The notes beneath the pieces were generated by a model. The model ran no database searches, was not told the DNA's origin, and saw only the letters and a program-made list of their open reading frames with translations. The position numbers and the translations under genes were made by a program. From positions 16,720,501-16,784,500 of the forward strand of contig NC_133019.1 in NCBI RefSeq assembly GCF_048564905.1: a DNA stretch of 64,000 nucleotides, written 5' to 3'. Shown here one piece after another: positions 23,820 through 36,135 of the stretch. The stretch's first letter is position 1. Each line of letters begins with the position of its first letter. This DNA comes from Vicugna pacos. Taxonomy: Eukaryota; Chordata; Mammalia; Artiodactyla; Camelidae.

Positions 23820-23960
23820 TTCTCTGATAAATTACACATTTATTTGAGGACAGGGGTCCGTATCTTTGTCCTTAATCTATGAAACCTCTGCAGTACCTAA
23901 CATAGGGCTTATACACAGCAGATGATTTTTAAATTTTTAACAGAAGTACTCAAATATCCC
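23820..23960 (+). repeat. L2-like 3' fragment
   Basis: 'ttatttgaggacaggggtcc' and 'cagtacctaacatagggctt' follow the L2 3' end. Confidence 0.5.
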
Positions 23961-24059
23961 TTCATTTAGTCTTTGTGAACTTGAGAAGTTCCTGAGACCC
24001 TGATAATAGAAATTTAGACTACTTAGGACTTGAGCACTGTCATTCTTCAAGATCTAGGT

Positions 24060-24185
24060 ATACATACTGCAGTTGGCATCCAGCCTGCTAGGTTAGAAGC
24101 TCCTGGAGGATGGGGACTATGTCCCTTCCATCGTCACATCTCGCACATCGTCCAGCATTGGACGCATACTAACTGAATGAACCTT
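24060..24185 (+). repeat. L2-like 3' fragment
   Basis: 'gaagctcctggaggatgggg' followed by 'actaactgaatgaa', a diverged L2 3' end. Confidence 0.45.
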
Positions 24186-24689
24186 TTCAATCTTCATTAA
24201 CAGATCCCAGACAGAAAGAAGTTCTCTCCTGCTGCCTCTTGTTTTGGTAATGAGATCCTTAAATTACCCCAAACCCTGATTTCTATTGCTGTCTCCCTCC
24301 GCCTTTAGTAAGGAATAGAACTAGAGAGGTTTATGTTACCTACCAAGATGCCAACCCTCTTGAAGATTCATATTATTTATTGCCTTAATATCATAGCATT
24401 TACTACAAGACAGGTTAGCAATTTATTTTTAGAAGGCAAGGTTGACATCTCCTTTTGATCAATGTTGTCTCTATCATTTCTCCTTCAAGTCTTATCAAAA
24501 TGTTTGGTCCTTTCCATTTCTACTCTCATGTTAAATGATTTTCATGAGGGTTTCATATGAGTTTCTGCCATTCAGTTTATATTATTTGATTTTGTTTTGA
24601 GACAGATACACCCTTCTATTACAGACACAAGTTAACCAGTTCAGTCACATATACCATTCCCCCAGATCTGCAGCTCCTTACTGCTTTTT

Positions 24690-25400
24690 TTTTTCATTAA
24701 AAAAAAAACTTTTTTATTTTGAAATAATTCCAGATTCACAGGGAATTGCAAACAGTACAGAGAAGGGTACATATACCCTTCATCCAGTTTCCCTCAATGT
24801 ATATATGGTATAATTCCAAAACTAGAAAATTGACATGAGTATAGTTCTGTGTCATTTTATCACATGTATCGATTCATACAACCACCACTGCAGTCAAGGT
24901 TGATACAGAACTACTCCATCACCACAAAGATGTTTTTTGTACTAATCCTTTATAGTTGCACCCCCACCTTCACCATCCTTAACCCCTGGCAACTGCTCAT
25001 TTGTTCTCCATCTCTGTAATTTTATTATTTTGAGAATTTTCTATAAATAGAGTTACTTAGTGTGTTACCTTTGAAATTGTCATTCCCCGCCTCCTCATCA
25101 TAATGCCCTTGAGATCCATCCAAATTCTATCAGTAGTTTGTCCCTCTTTATTTCTGAGCTCAATGATACAGATACATACAGTTTGTTTAAACATTTACCT
25201 ATTGGAAGACGTTTTGGTTGTTTCCAGTTTTTGGCTCCTACAAATAAAGCTGTTATAAATCTTTGTGTACAAATTTCTGTGTGGATATTCATTTTAATTT
25301 CTCTGGGATAAATGCCCAGGAATGTGATTACTGGATCTTGTGGTAGGTGTGTGTTTAGTTTTTTAAGAAACTGCCAAACTTTTCTAGATTGGCTGTACCA
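24690..25400 (-). repeat. Old L1 3' fragment (L1M-type)
   Basis: A poly-T/A boundary, then 'tattttgaaataattccaga', 'ctctgggataaatgcccagg', 'aactgccaaacttttctaga': the antisense order of an old L1 3' UTR and ORF2 end. Confidence 0.75.
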
Positions 25401-25639
25401 GTTCAGGTGATCTGTAGAAATCTTACCTTCCTTTACATTTTTTTACCCTCGCCTGTTTATAATTTAATTATCAAATATTTCCTCTACATGATATTGAGAA
25501 TCATGTTAGAACGTGCTGTAATTTTTACTTCAACGTCTAAACATAATTCAGAAAATTCAAAAGAAGGAAAATCTAATGTTTTTATGCATATCCTTACTCT
25601 TTTTTTCTGCTGTTCTTTCTTCCTCCTAATCTTCCATGA

Positions 25640-26640
25640 TTTCTTCATTATTGTTTCCTTTCTGTTTCAAGAATTCCTATAGCCATTCTTTCAGAATAGG
25701 TCTGCTAGCAACATAATTTCTTGGTTTTCCTTCATCTGGGAATGAAGAATTCCCCCTTCAATTCTTGCGATATTTATTTCCCCTTGATATGGAGTTCTGG
25801 GTTGACCTTTTTTTTTTTTTCCAGCACCTGAAAAATATTTTGTGTCATCCTCTGGTGTCCATGGTTTCTGATGAGAAATTAACCATCACCCTAATTGTTT
25901 TTCCCTTATAGGCAAGGCGTCATTTCTCTCTGGCTGCTTGCAAGACTTTTTTCTTTGTTTTTAGTTTCAGAATTTGAATTATGATGTGTCTTGGCATGAA
26001 TTTTCTTTGAGTTTAGTCTGTTTGGGATTCACTCAGGTTCTTGATTCTGTAAGTTTAAATCTCTTGCCAAATTTAAGAAGCTCTCAGTCATTATTTCTTT
26101 TAGTACTTTTTCAGCCCTGCCCTCTTTCTCGTCTCCTTCTGGGACGCAATGACGTGAGTGTTAGCTCTTTTGTTACAATTTTGTAGGCTTTTGAGGCTCT
26201 CTTCTTCCCCCTTCTCCCCAGCCCTTTTTCTTTCTATTATTCAGATTATATAATTTTATTATTCTGTTTTCCAGTTCACTGATTCTTCCCTCTGATTCCT
26301 CTGTTCTGCTGTTTAGGACGTGTACTGAGCCTTTCATTTCAGTTCTTGTCCTTTTTATTTCTAAAATTTTCATTTGGTTCCTTTTACTTCCTCTATTTCT
26401 CTGCTGTGACTTTCTGTTCTCTTGTTTCAAGCATGTTTGTGATTGTTCATTGGAGTTTTTTTATCATGTGGCTGTAAAATCTTTGTTAGATAATTTTAAT
26501 ATCTCTGTCATCTCTATGTTGACGTCTGTTTGTTGTCATTTGTCATGTCATGAGATCTTCCTTTCATTGAAACCTGGACATTTTGGGAATTATGAGACTC
26601 TGGATCTCATTTAAGGCTTCTGTTTTAGTCAACTTTTTCT
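25640..26640 (-). repeat. L1/HAL1-like fragment, body
   Basis: Antisense text such as 'cttctgggacgcaatgacgt', 'ttgaaacctggacattttgg' and 'gagactctggatctcattta' follows an old L1/HAL1-type element. The antisense frame at 26173-26430, rich in K, E and R, fits an ORF1-like coiled-coil piece. Family HAL1 is my best guess. Confidence 0.55.
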
Positions 26641-27150
26641 GACCCTACACTGATGGGAGAAAGGATGCAGATGGAAGTCCAAGTTCCCCACTTGGCCTCC
26701 ATTGATACCTGAGGCTGGACAAGGGTGTTTGTTACTGTCAAGTGGCAGCAAGAGTTCACGCTCCCTACCAGGCCTCTGCTGATAGCACCGTGGCTGAGAA
26801 GGGTAGGGGAGCCTTGTCACTGTTCTCCACATAGCCTCCACTGATGCCATGGGGTGGAGGGTGGCCTCATCACTGTTGGACAGTAGTGGAAGTCCTGACT
26901 CTCCACTACACCCTCTCTGACGCCACCTCAGCCTGTAAGAGAAGGGGTGCCTCATTGCTGCCAGGTAGAGTAGAAGTCCAGGCTCCCTGAGTGTTTCCAC
27001 TGATGCCACCACGGGGTAGTGGGGTGAGGGAAGTCTTGTTACTGCCTAGCAGGGTTGGATGTCCTAGCTCCCTATGTGGTCTTGTCTGACACCACCCAGA
27101 AGGCCAGGCCAGGAGGAGTGGGGAGTCTCTGTTACGGTATGACAAAGGTG
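26640..27150 (-). repeat. Diverged tandem array, unit about 65-90 bp
   Basis: The phrase 'cc(a)ctgatgccacc' and its variants recur near 26699, 26775, 26839, 26915, 26999 and 27088, each followed by a 'gg.agtccaggctccc'-like piece. This gives about six units. It directly continues the LINE to its left and probably represents the tandem 5' region of that element. Confidence 0.6.
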
Positions 27151-27214
27151 GAAGTCTAGACTTTCCACTGGATATGTACTGTCAGAGGTAGGGGTGGAAT
27201 GACAGTTTTTTGGC

Positions 27215-27271
27215 AGGAGCGTTTGGCTCATAAGAGAAGCAGACCAATAGAATGTGTGTACATGTATGCAG

Positions 27272-27304
<33 letters not shown>

Positions 27305-27680
27305 CGTGTTTTAGGGAGGAACTGATTTAACTTACTTTAAGGAATTGACTCATAATTGTGGGGGCTAGCAAGTCTGAAATCTGCAGGTTGATTGGCAGAC
27401 TGAAAACCCAGGGAAGAATTGATGTTGCAGCTCAAGTCCAAGGCAGTCTGGAGGCAAGAATTCTTCTAGGGGGAATGAGAGAATTCTTTTTCTTTTAAGG
27501 TCTTCAACTGATGAGATGCAGCCCATCCACATGAAGGGTAATCTTCTTTTCTCAAAGTCTGCTGATCTAAATGTTAATCTCATCTTAAAAATTCCCTCAT
27601 GGCAGCATCTAGTCTGATGTTTGGCCAGATATCTAGATATTGTAGGCTAGCCAAGTTGACGCATAAAATTAATGGTCAGC
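27215..27680 (+). repeat. Mammalian interspersed repeat, family unresolved
   Basis: Reads 'agaccaatagaatgtgtgta', a (TG)n run, 'aaggaattgactcataattg', 'aactgatgagatgcagccca' and ends 'gccaagttgacgcataaaat'. I know this order as a common mammalian repeat but cannot name it reliably. LINE-like sequence lies on both sides. Confidence 0.5.
27280..27304 (+). repeat. (TG)n microsatellite
   Basis: Uninterrupted TG run of about 12 units, flanked by less regular TG/TA sequence. Confidence 0.9.
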
Positions 27681-27739
27681 ATTGGAGTCGAGTAGTTACT
27701 GTCTAAAAATACTGTTCCTGGGGTCCTGAGGTTCCTAGC

Positions 27740-27890
27740 CCGTCTGCCTGCCTTCCTCTACGCTTTGGAGCTGTCTTATGTTTGTTTCACGCACAATGTC
27801 CAGGTTTTTCAGCTGGACTCAGCAGGAGGAATATGGAAAAGTGCCTGCTCTTGGTTTTCATTTGTCAGCTTCTTTTAATGTATTAGATTA
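27740..27890 (-). repeat. L1/HAL1-like fragment, continuation
   Basis: 'gtccaggtttttcagctgga' and 'ctcagcaggaggaatatgga' belong to the same kind of LINE as 25640-26640, suggesting the element was split. Confidence 0.4.
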
Positions 27891-30845
27891 AATGCTTCAT
27901 TGATATTCGAGGCCATAGGTTTTTATCTCTAACCCTGTTGTCTGTTTTCTCCTGAAATTTTAGTTCTTCCTTCTGTGTGTGTTTTTTTTATTTTAAATAT
28001 TGCATCTTTTGGAATAGAGTATCTGATTTTATGATCTTCTCTGAGTGGTTTTTTCCTCCTTCAGATTTTAGTTTAAAAATTTCTTCATTTAGTTGGAAGT
28101 TTTTTCTGAGCACATTCACTCTGTTTTTGGTGAAATGCATTCTGACCCTCGCCAAGAACTTACTCGTCTATAAGCCGTAATTCAAAAAAGCAGTCCTACA
28201 ATTCGGCTCCATTGTTTGTATTCTGCTGTTCACTTCCCTTTTCTTTCTCTTGCAAAGTCCCAACCTTTAACCTGGAAAGAAATTGGAAATACCATCTCTT
28301 GGCTTCAGAGACCCTTCAGTATCCTACCTGTGACCTCAGAATCATTTGACATAAAGTCTCGTTTTCTTCTGTCATTTGTTTCTGATGTGAGTTGACAGAG
28401 CTGAATGTTTGGCAAATTTATGTTTAGCTGGTTCCCTATCAAGTTTGGTATCTTGCAGGAAGATGGAATGCCTTTCTCTTAGCTGTGTTAGGTCTGTTTC
28501 CACATAGATGCTTCCAAACTCTCCAATCAGGGTCATTTACAGAAACTCTAATTCAAAGCCTGGGAGCCACATCCTGCCTCACGTAACTTAGCCTCTTCCA
28601 CCCGGCCTGTGTGTCTGACTTACTTACACCCGTGAGTGTTTACAAAGGAGGCCTGCTATTCCTGTAATGCCATTCTTTTCTGCTACCTTCCCTCCGACTA
28701 GTCTGCCAAACCACTTTTCAGACTACAAATCTTACTTTCTACAGGAGTTCTTGCAGACCGAGCAAAGAAGAACAAATGATATTTGTTTTTATTTTGTTAT
28801 TGTGGCACAATTTTACCATGGTTACTTGCCCTGTCCATTCGCCTGTTAATTATACACTATCCATTTCCCTTTGAAAAAAATCTACTTAATCTTTAAAAAA
28901 AATCTATTTATAACCATCCCTCAATTATCTGTTAGTAGAAAAAATAGTACATAAATAAACCCTACTCCTAAATATATTTTGCTATTAATACTTCAATATG
29001 AGAATATTTGGGGAATTCACAGAATTTCAAATAAACTAACAAAGTTACCCATTGAAACCTAACATCGGAATCACCAGAAAATTGGTCATGTTCCCCAGTC
29101 CATTTACCCTACCTAGCTTTTCCCAACATTCAGGTAGGGAACAAGTGATGTAATTTCATAGGTTGATGCAGATGTTTACCTGGGCAGAGCTTCATTTGCT
29201 AAATTTACACCTTTTTGAGTGGGTGATGAAAACAACTGTGAAAGATTTGAGTTTAAAAAGTCATTTCCTCTTCTCGGACCGCAAAATATATACCAGGAGC
29301 TGATGATAATGTCAGTCGACTGATTAAGCAGAGAAAATTATAATAGAAAATTTTTTTGCGAATGTTTTGCCAAGTACAGGTGATTAAAAATTAATTTTCT
29401 GTTACTTTGTGTTTCTACTTTGGCATGATTGCTTTATTCTATTGGCTGAACGCCATTTAAAGTTTATTCATCCGGTATTGTCCGTCTTAGCTAGTGAGCT
29501 TCTGAAGGGCAGGCATCTATCTATATGTCTGTCTTCCTCTGGTCCTCTTTTAACTTCTAATGACAACATAAGAACCTTAAAAAGAAAATTGAAATTTTTG
29601 ACAGAAATGTTGTCTGTCTTTTTGTACCTATGACTCAAGTAGAAGTTCTCTAAAAGTTGTGTGATTTGTTTTCCTTTTGTTTCTTAATTTGGTACTTAAT
29701 ACTCTTAAAGATGGTAGTGACAGTGACTTTAGTCATTAAAAAAAACCCAGTGAATTTCATTCTATATTATGAATGTATTCTTAAAATACTTTATATAAAC
29801 TGATATTTTAAAAAATCAAATTTACGAAAGAAACCCTGAATTTGCTGTTGCAAAAGAGAAGAAATTAAACAATTTCTCATGGTTTCTCAGTTTTCTAAAT
29901 ATGCATTTTGTACAAAGTAGTAGGTTTGTATTGAGATATTGTTGTTGAGAACTGAGAGATGTGTACACTGGGCTTCGCTGAGTGGCATTTCCACTCAGTG
30001 GGTGTTCGCTCTCCTGGGTATTCACACAGGGCACACCAAGCTTGGTATATTGCAAGAAGATGGAATACCATTCTCTCCTGGGTATTCACATCCATGTACA
30101 TTGGTAAAGCCCTTGGAATTGAAGGAGCTCTGTAAAAATTTAACATTTTTTTTTAAGCACAGAAGCTCACAAAATTTCCCCAACCCTTTACACAACTTAA
30201 TTTCAGGATAATAGTGATACTGTCTTAACTAATTAAGTAGCTCCTTGACATCGGCAAATTCAGAGAACTGAAACGACCTTATTTTATCTTTGCCATTCCT
30301 GGCAAATATGTGTCTTCAACTGTGTTTAGTGCTGGAAGTTAGACCGAGTTCCTAATTGCTCATGCCTTTGGTGATAAAAAAAGCAGATCCTGTGTGTCTG
30401 TTACCTCCAGTACAAGGATGTCTTTCAACGTGAAAATACATCTAACAATGAGCAGCAGTGGTTTGAGAAGAGTAAAATCAGCAACGTCGAGTATGTTTAT
30501 AGTTGTAATGAAATTATTTTCATTACAGTGGTCTTTTCTTAGAGTTGAGAACCATTTTAGTGACTTGCAACTTAAACCCTCTGAAGAGATGGTAAAACCT
30601 CTGGGGTAGGGTTTAGGACTTCCATAAATCTTAGAGCTGCAGCTAGAGGCAGAGTATTCAGAGGTCCCATTTCCCGACGCAAACGTAACATTAGCTGGGT
30701 TGAAATAAGATGAGCACTTAGTTGTGGGCAAAGGGTTCGAAGCGTTATTCTGCTTTTCTGTTGGTGTCATTTCAGAGGGTTGACTGTTTCAAACACTTGT
30801 TTGTTTTATGATTCCTTGCCGATGTAATTCACATTTAAATATAGT

Positions 30846-30917
30846 AATATATATATATATGTATATATATATTCACACACACATACATACATACCTACAT
30901 ATATATATACACACACA
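30846..30917 (+). repeat. AT/CA compound microsatellite
   Basis: Runs of TA, CA and CATA units. Confidence 0.9.
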
Positions 30918-31584
30918 ATAGGACTTCTTTTTATGTTTGTATTTTGTATATACTGAAACGTTGTGGCTAAAATGGAGTCAAAAGAAATCTTCTCAGAGAA
31001 ATTCTTTACATGGAGGAAGTTCTGCCAGCTTGCAGAGCTGGTCTTAATTGTCTCTAATATCTTGTCTGTGAATTGAGAATAAGCAAGGAACATCCATGTG
31101 GAGCTTTGGTTTGCTCTTAAATCTGAATCTTCCATTCATTTTCTGTGCCTTTGTGTTCTCTAATCCTCTTCCCAAAAGCTGGAGAACACTCATAAATCTG
31201 AAGGGAGTTGTATATTCTGTACGCGGCAGTGGGATCCTGGAATAATTGTTTATATTGATTTTTCTATGCAACTCCCATACTTTATTTTTTCTTTTTATTC
31301 TATAAAATGTCCAACTAAGTCAGATCTTGTTATGATGAATTGTCTAGCCTTACTCATAATTAGTAGCCAGCCTACTGGAGCCTCAACTCATTTTGATAGA
31401 AGTTTTTTTTTCAGGAGACTTATTGCAGTGTGATGTGATCTTTATTGTATGATATTTTAGAGGAAATACATTGTCCTCCTGGGGCTTACATGCCAAGAGA
31501 AGAAATGCTTGGCACTTACGAATAGCTGGTCTTAGTTTCAGTGGTTTGAAGTTGGCCAGCATCCCATTGCAGGTGTGATGACTG

Positions 31585-31830
31585 CTCTTTCCTTGAGCAA
31601 ATACTCTTTGAGTACTTGCTGTGTGCCAGGTACTGTACCAGGCATCAGGGATACAGTGGTGATCAGGATGGCTCAGTCCCTGCTTTCACAGAGCTTGGAA
31701 TGCTCAGCTAGAAAGGGTCCTGGGCCTCACTGCAGTTGCTCTGCAGGGAGACATGAGGACATGTAATAAATCAACATTTATTGTATGTTTTGGAAAGGAA
31801 GAGGACATCCTGGATACTGCTTAGAAGTTA
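31585..31830 (+). repeat. L2 LINE 3' fragment
   Basis: 'gagtacttgctgtgtgccag', 'gtactgtaccaggcatcagg' and 'cacagagcttggaatgctc' follow the L2 3' end closely. Confidence 0.7.
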
Positions 31831-32659
31831 GGTATTAAATTCATAGTATAAGTCATCCGTTGTTGCTGTTTGAGAGCCTCAGTTATGACCACATTTTACT
31901 GAGCTCTGGGCAGAGCATCTTCACAGTCTTTTTCAGTTTCAGTCCTCCCACTTGCCTTGGATGTTACGGGACAGTTGATTTCGACTGATCTTTCACATCG
32001 TCACCTTAGACTCTTAGAGGATTCTTTACTGTGTTTGTTCCCCAGAGAATTTTCAGTGACATTTGAGAACTAAGATCTGTTTTATATACGGAGATGGTTT
32101 TTCTCTGATGTTCTCTGAACCTCACTTTGGCCCTTGCCAGAGATATCTATTTTTACAGCTATGTGCGTCATTGTCATTTCCAGCTGATAGATGCGTGAAC
32201 GCAAGTTCACATCCTTCCTGTCTTAGGACTTGTGGGGGCCTGGCTCAGGCTGCTGGATAGACAGCAGGAAAGGTCACTGAGAAGAGGAGGTTAAACTATT
32301 AGCTCTTTCCTTGTCCCCACACGACATTCTAAACTGTGATAAATTTATTGTTTGGTACAACTGTTGAACCCATTCTTCTTATAATTTTTTTCTCAGTCTT
32401 CAGCCTCCTCCACAGCCTTTCTGTGGCTGTTGAAATCCACTCTCCCCGAGTTTCAAAACTGTGTGCTTCTTTGATTCTCCTCCTACAAGAGTGATTCCTT
32501 CCGTCCCCTACGTCTTCCACTTTCCTCTGCCCAGTGCTTTACGCATCCTCCCACGCTGTATCTGTGGTCGTCTGCTCCTCTCTGCTCCTTTCTTCTCTCC
32601 CTTTTCCTACACTTTCACCTGTTCCTCCCTCATCTTATTTTCACATTTTTTCCATGCAC

Positions 32660-33000
32660 TCTTGTGTATATTTGTTAAATACACATTTACTTAGCACCTA
32701 CTGTGTGCTTTGTATTATGCTAGGTTTGGGGAATGCACGAGTAAATGAGATGGACCCAGCCCCAGCTTCCATGGGACTTAGCATTTTCCCAGTTGACTCA
32801 TAAATTATAATTGTGCAGTGTTTTAATGGGGGCGTACTGATGGCTATGAGAGCATGAAATTGAGGGGCCTGTCCTAGTTTAAGTGGACATTGGAATCTTT
32901 CCTAGGAAATCATTTTTAGCTGGAATCTGAAGAGTGTGTGGGAACTTATGAGGCAGAAACAGGGAGTGTTCCAGGCAGTAGGAACAGAAAACTGTAACTC
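32660..33000 (+). repeat. L2 LINE 3' fragment
   Basis: 'ttagcacctactgtgtgctt' followed in order by 'tggctatgagagcatgaaat' and 'gagtgttccaggcagtagga', as in L2. Confidence 0.7.
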
Positions 33001-33390
33001 AGTATTCTGGTCACATGGGCCTTCCTTCAGTTACTTGAATTCACCGTGACTCTTCCCACCTTAGTAGGTATTGAAACACATTTTACCATCTTCTCTCAGT
33101 CTCACCTAAACTGATTCTTCACTGCGACTCCTTCCTTTTCCCAGTTCACTGCATTAGCAGCCTTGGTGTTACTGATTTACTTTGAAATCCACCTGGGATC
33201 TACCCCTTCTTCTTCCTTCATTCCCTCTGCTCTACAATGTCAAGGTGCCATCACTTCACAGGGGGACACTGCAGTAGTGACCTCCAGCCTTTTCTTGCTC
33301 CACCCTCCCCAGCGTTAGCCTCTCATTCTGAGACCCTTTTTTAAAACTTTGGAATTGTTAATTTTATTTTATTTATTCTAAAATTTAAAA

Positions 33391-33749
33391 AAAATTTATT
33401 GAAGCGTAGTTGATCTGCAACACTTCAGGTGCACAGCGAAGTGATTCAGTCATACGCCGAGGTATCTGTTCTTTTTCAGATTCTTTTCCGTCACAGGTTA
33501 TTACAAGCTACTGAATGTAATTCCCTGTGCTGTGCAGTAGGTCCTTGTGGTTTGTCTATTTTATATACAGTAGCGTGTATCTGTTAATCCCAAATTCCAA
33601 ATTTATCCCTCCACCCCTTTTCACCCCTTTGGTAACCGTAAGTTTGTTCTCTCTCTCTGTGAATCTATTTCTGTTTTGTGAATAAGTTCATTTGTATCAT
33701 TTCTTTTAGATTCCACACTTAAGTGATATCATATGACTGCAACTCATTT
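33391..33749 (-). mobile_element. L1 LINE 3' end
   Basis: 'tttattgaagcgtagttgat' at the start, then 'attccctgtgctgtgcagta' and 'aagtgatatcatatgactgc'. Antisense cetartiodactyl L1 3' region, ending before ORF2 is well entered. Confidence 0.85.
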
Positions 33750-33759
33750 TTTTAATCAT

Positions 33760-34165
33760 ATTACTCCTTGGTTAAAAAAACCTAGAATAGATTCCTGATG
33801 CATAAAATCCAGATTCTCCTAATTTGGGTCCTCCATTATGAGTCCTCAGAATACCTCTCTAGCTTTGTTTCCTGACACAGACCCCTTGGAACAAGCAGAC
33901 AGTCCACCTGTTTGCCCTGTAAACCACACTGATTTCTGCCTTTTGTTCTCCAGGAAATCTTCTCAACTAGTGTAGCCCCCAGTGATTTCTTCTTCTCTGA
34001 ACTCTACTCTTATAATACTTTCTAAATATATTTCATATGTGCTTATGTTACTTCCTGACCTAAATTGTAAGTTTAATAACAGAGACATGTCTCACAGGAG
34101 TTTTATATACCCTGGTTTAGAATTCACCAAGTAGGTACTTAATAAAGACTTCAATGATGCTCAGA
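33760..34165 (+). repeat. L2-like 3' fragment
   Basis: Ends with 'taggtacttaataaagactt'. Upstream text has the composition of the L2 3' region. Confidence 0.4.
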
Positions 34166-34184
34166 AGATTTGTTTTCCCAGTTT

Positions 34185-34445
34185 TTTTTTTATTGAAGTA
34201 TAGTTGGTTTCTGATACTGCGTTAGTTTCAGGTAGACAGCATAGTGATTCAGTTTTTTTTTTTTTGGAGATTATATTCCATTATACGTTATTGCAAGATA
34301 CTCGGTATAATTCCCTGTGCTCTGCAGTAAATCCTTGTTGCTTATCTATTTATAGTTGTTTGTATCTGATAATCCCATGCTCCTAATTTGTCCTTTCCCC
34401 TGCTTTTCCTTTCATAACCATAAGTTTGTTTTCTGTATCTTTGAC
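34185..34445 (-). mobile_element. L1 LINE 3' end
   Basis: 'ttattgaagtatagttggtt', 'ataattccctgtgctctgca' and 'ataaccataagtttgttttc' in order. Short antisense L1 tail. Confidence 0.85.
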
Positions 34446-34699
34446 CCCAAAAAAGATTCGTTTTGATATCATTTAGTGGATGCTGCTAATTCATTGCTAA
34501 TCAAAGATTATGAGTAGTTAATATTGTAACCCCTTATATCCTATGTGTTTGGCATACACTGAATTGACAATAAATACCAATCTGGGTTGAAAACAAGAAT
34601 AATTCATTTTAATGGGCTCTATTGTTCATGAGTTCTTTTCCATGAGTCAAGTTCTCACATTTCACGGAATAGATTAAGGATTCCTTCTACTGTTACAGC

Positions 34700-34885
34700 T
34701 ATTTGTAGTGGTAGTCCTTTGTAGTTTACACGTTTTATTTAAATGATTGTGTCATTTAATCTTCATTATGACTCTGAGGTAAGTGATATGATCCTCATTT
34801 TACAGAAGAAGAAATTGAGGTATAAAAATCTTAAATGAGTGTGGGTCACTCAGCTACTTTGTGGTGGAGACCAGACCTGAATCTT
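34700..34885 (-). repeat. MIR SINE (antisense)
   Basis: 'cctcattttacagaagaaga' and 'aattgaggtataaaaatctt' form the antisense MIR core. Confidence 0.75.
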
Positions 34886-34892
34886 AAAATTT

Positions 34893-36135
34893 TTTTCCAG
34901 CTTTATTGAGATATAATTGACAAATAGCATTGTATAAGTTTAAGTTATACAATGTGGTGATTGGATACATGTATATATTGTGAAATGATCACCACAGTAA
35001 GGTTAGTTAACACATCACCTCACATGGTTACCATATTTTTGTGGTAAGAACATTTAAGATCTTTTCTCTTGGGTGATTTCAAGTATACAACACTGTATTG
35101 TTAACTGTAGTCACCATGCTGTACATTAGATCCCCAAAACTTAGTCACCTGTAAGTGAAATCTGTGCCTTGATCAACATCTCTCCCTGTCTCCCAGCCCC
35201 TGGTAACCACCATTCTACTTTGTTTCTGAGTTCCACTTTCAGATTCCACATGGAAGTGAGATCATACAATATTTGTCTTTCTATCTGACTTACTTCAGTT
35301 AATATAATGCCATCAAGGTTCATCTATGTTGTCACAAATAGCAGGGTTTCATTCTTTTTTGTGGCTGAATAATATTCATGTTTATGTGTTCTGGCCATAC
35401 CACATTTCATCCTTTGACAGATACTTAGGTTGTTTCCATGTCTTGGCTATTGTGAATAATGCTGCCATGAACTTGGGGGATGCAGATATTGTTTCAAGAT
35501 AGTTGTTCAGTTTCTTCAGATACATACCAAAAGTGGAATTTCTGGATCATATGGTAGTTCTATCTTTAATTTTTTGAGGAACCTCCATACTGTTTTCATA
35601 ATGGCTGTAACAATTTCCATTCCTACCAACAGCACAAGGGTTCTCTTTTCTCCACATCTTCACCAATACTTATTATCTCTCGTCTTTTTGATAATAGCCA
35701 TTCTAACAGGTATGAGAAGATATCCCATTGTGGTTTTGATTTGCATTTTTCTGATGATTGGTGATGTTGAGCACCTTTTCATGTACTTGTTGGCCATTTG
35801 TGTATCTTCTTTGGAAAGAAATGTCTATTGAGATTCTTTGCCCATTTGAAAAAATTGGGACGGGGTAGGGTAATTAGGTTTATTTTTTTGTTTGTTTGTT
35901 TCTGGGTAGGTACTGGGGATTGAACCCAGAACCTTGTGTATGCTGAACATGTGCTCTACCACTTGAGCTGTACCCTCCCCACTCTTTGCCAATTTTAAAT
36001 CATATTATTTAGCTTTTTGCTGTTGAGTTGTATGAGTTCCCTAAACATTTTGAGTATTAACTCCTTCTCAGATATATGTTTCAAATATTTTTTCCTTTTC
36101 ATAGGTTATCTTTTTATTTTGCTGATTTTTAGGGC
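34893..36135 (-). repeat. Old L1 3' region, interrupted by a SINE
   Basis: Antisense L1: 'agctttattgagatataatt', 'ctgtagtcaccatgctgtac', 'aatgctgccatgaacttggg', 'tgatttgcatttttctgatg'. After the SINE at 35853-35980 the same element continues with 'gctgttgagttgtatgagtt' and 'aactccttctcagatatatg'. Confidence 0.85.
35853..35980 (-). mobile_element. Camelid-type SINE inside an old L1
   Basis: On the minus strand: GGGTACAGCTCAAGTGGTAG (A-box region), GGGTTCAATCCCC (B box), then CTAATTACC. Flanks 35833-35852 and 35981-36000 align at 16 of 20 bases as a target-site duplication, and the L1 text resumes directly after it. Confidence 0.88.

Noticed and set aside
26629-27145. Minus-strand frames of 127 and 79 codons with repeated motifs (e.g. 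SNEAPLL, SGINGG)
   Set aside because: The repetition comes from the diverged tandem array read in antisense; the units differ in length by non-multiples of three and the frames do not persist.
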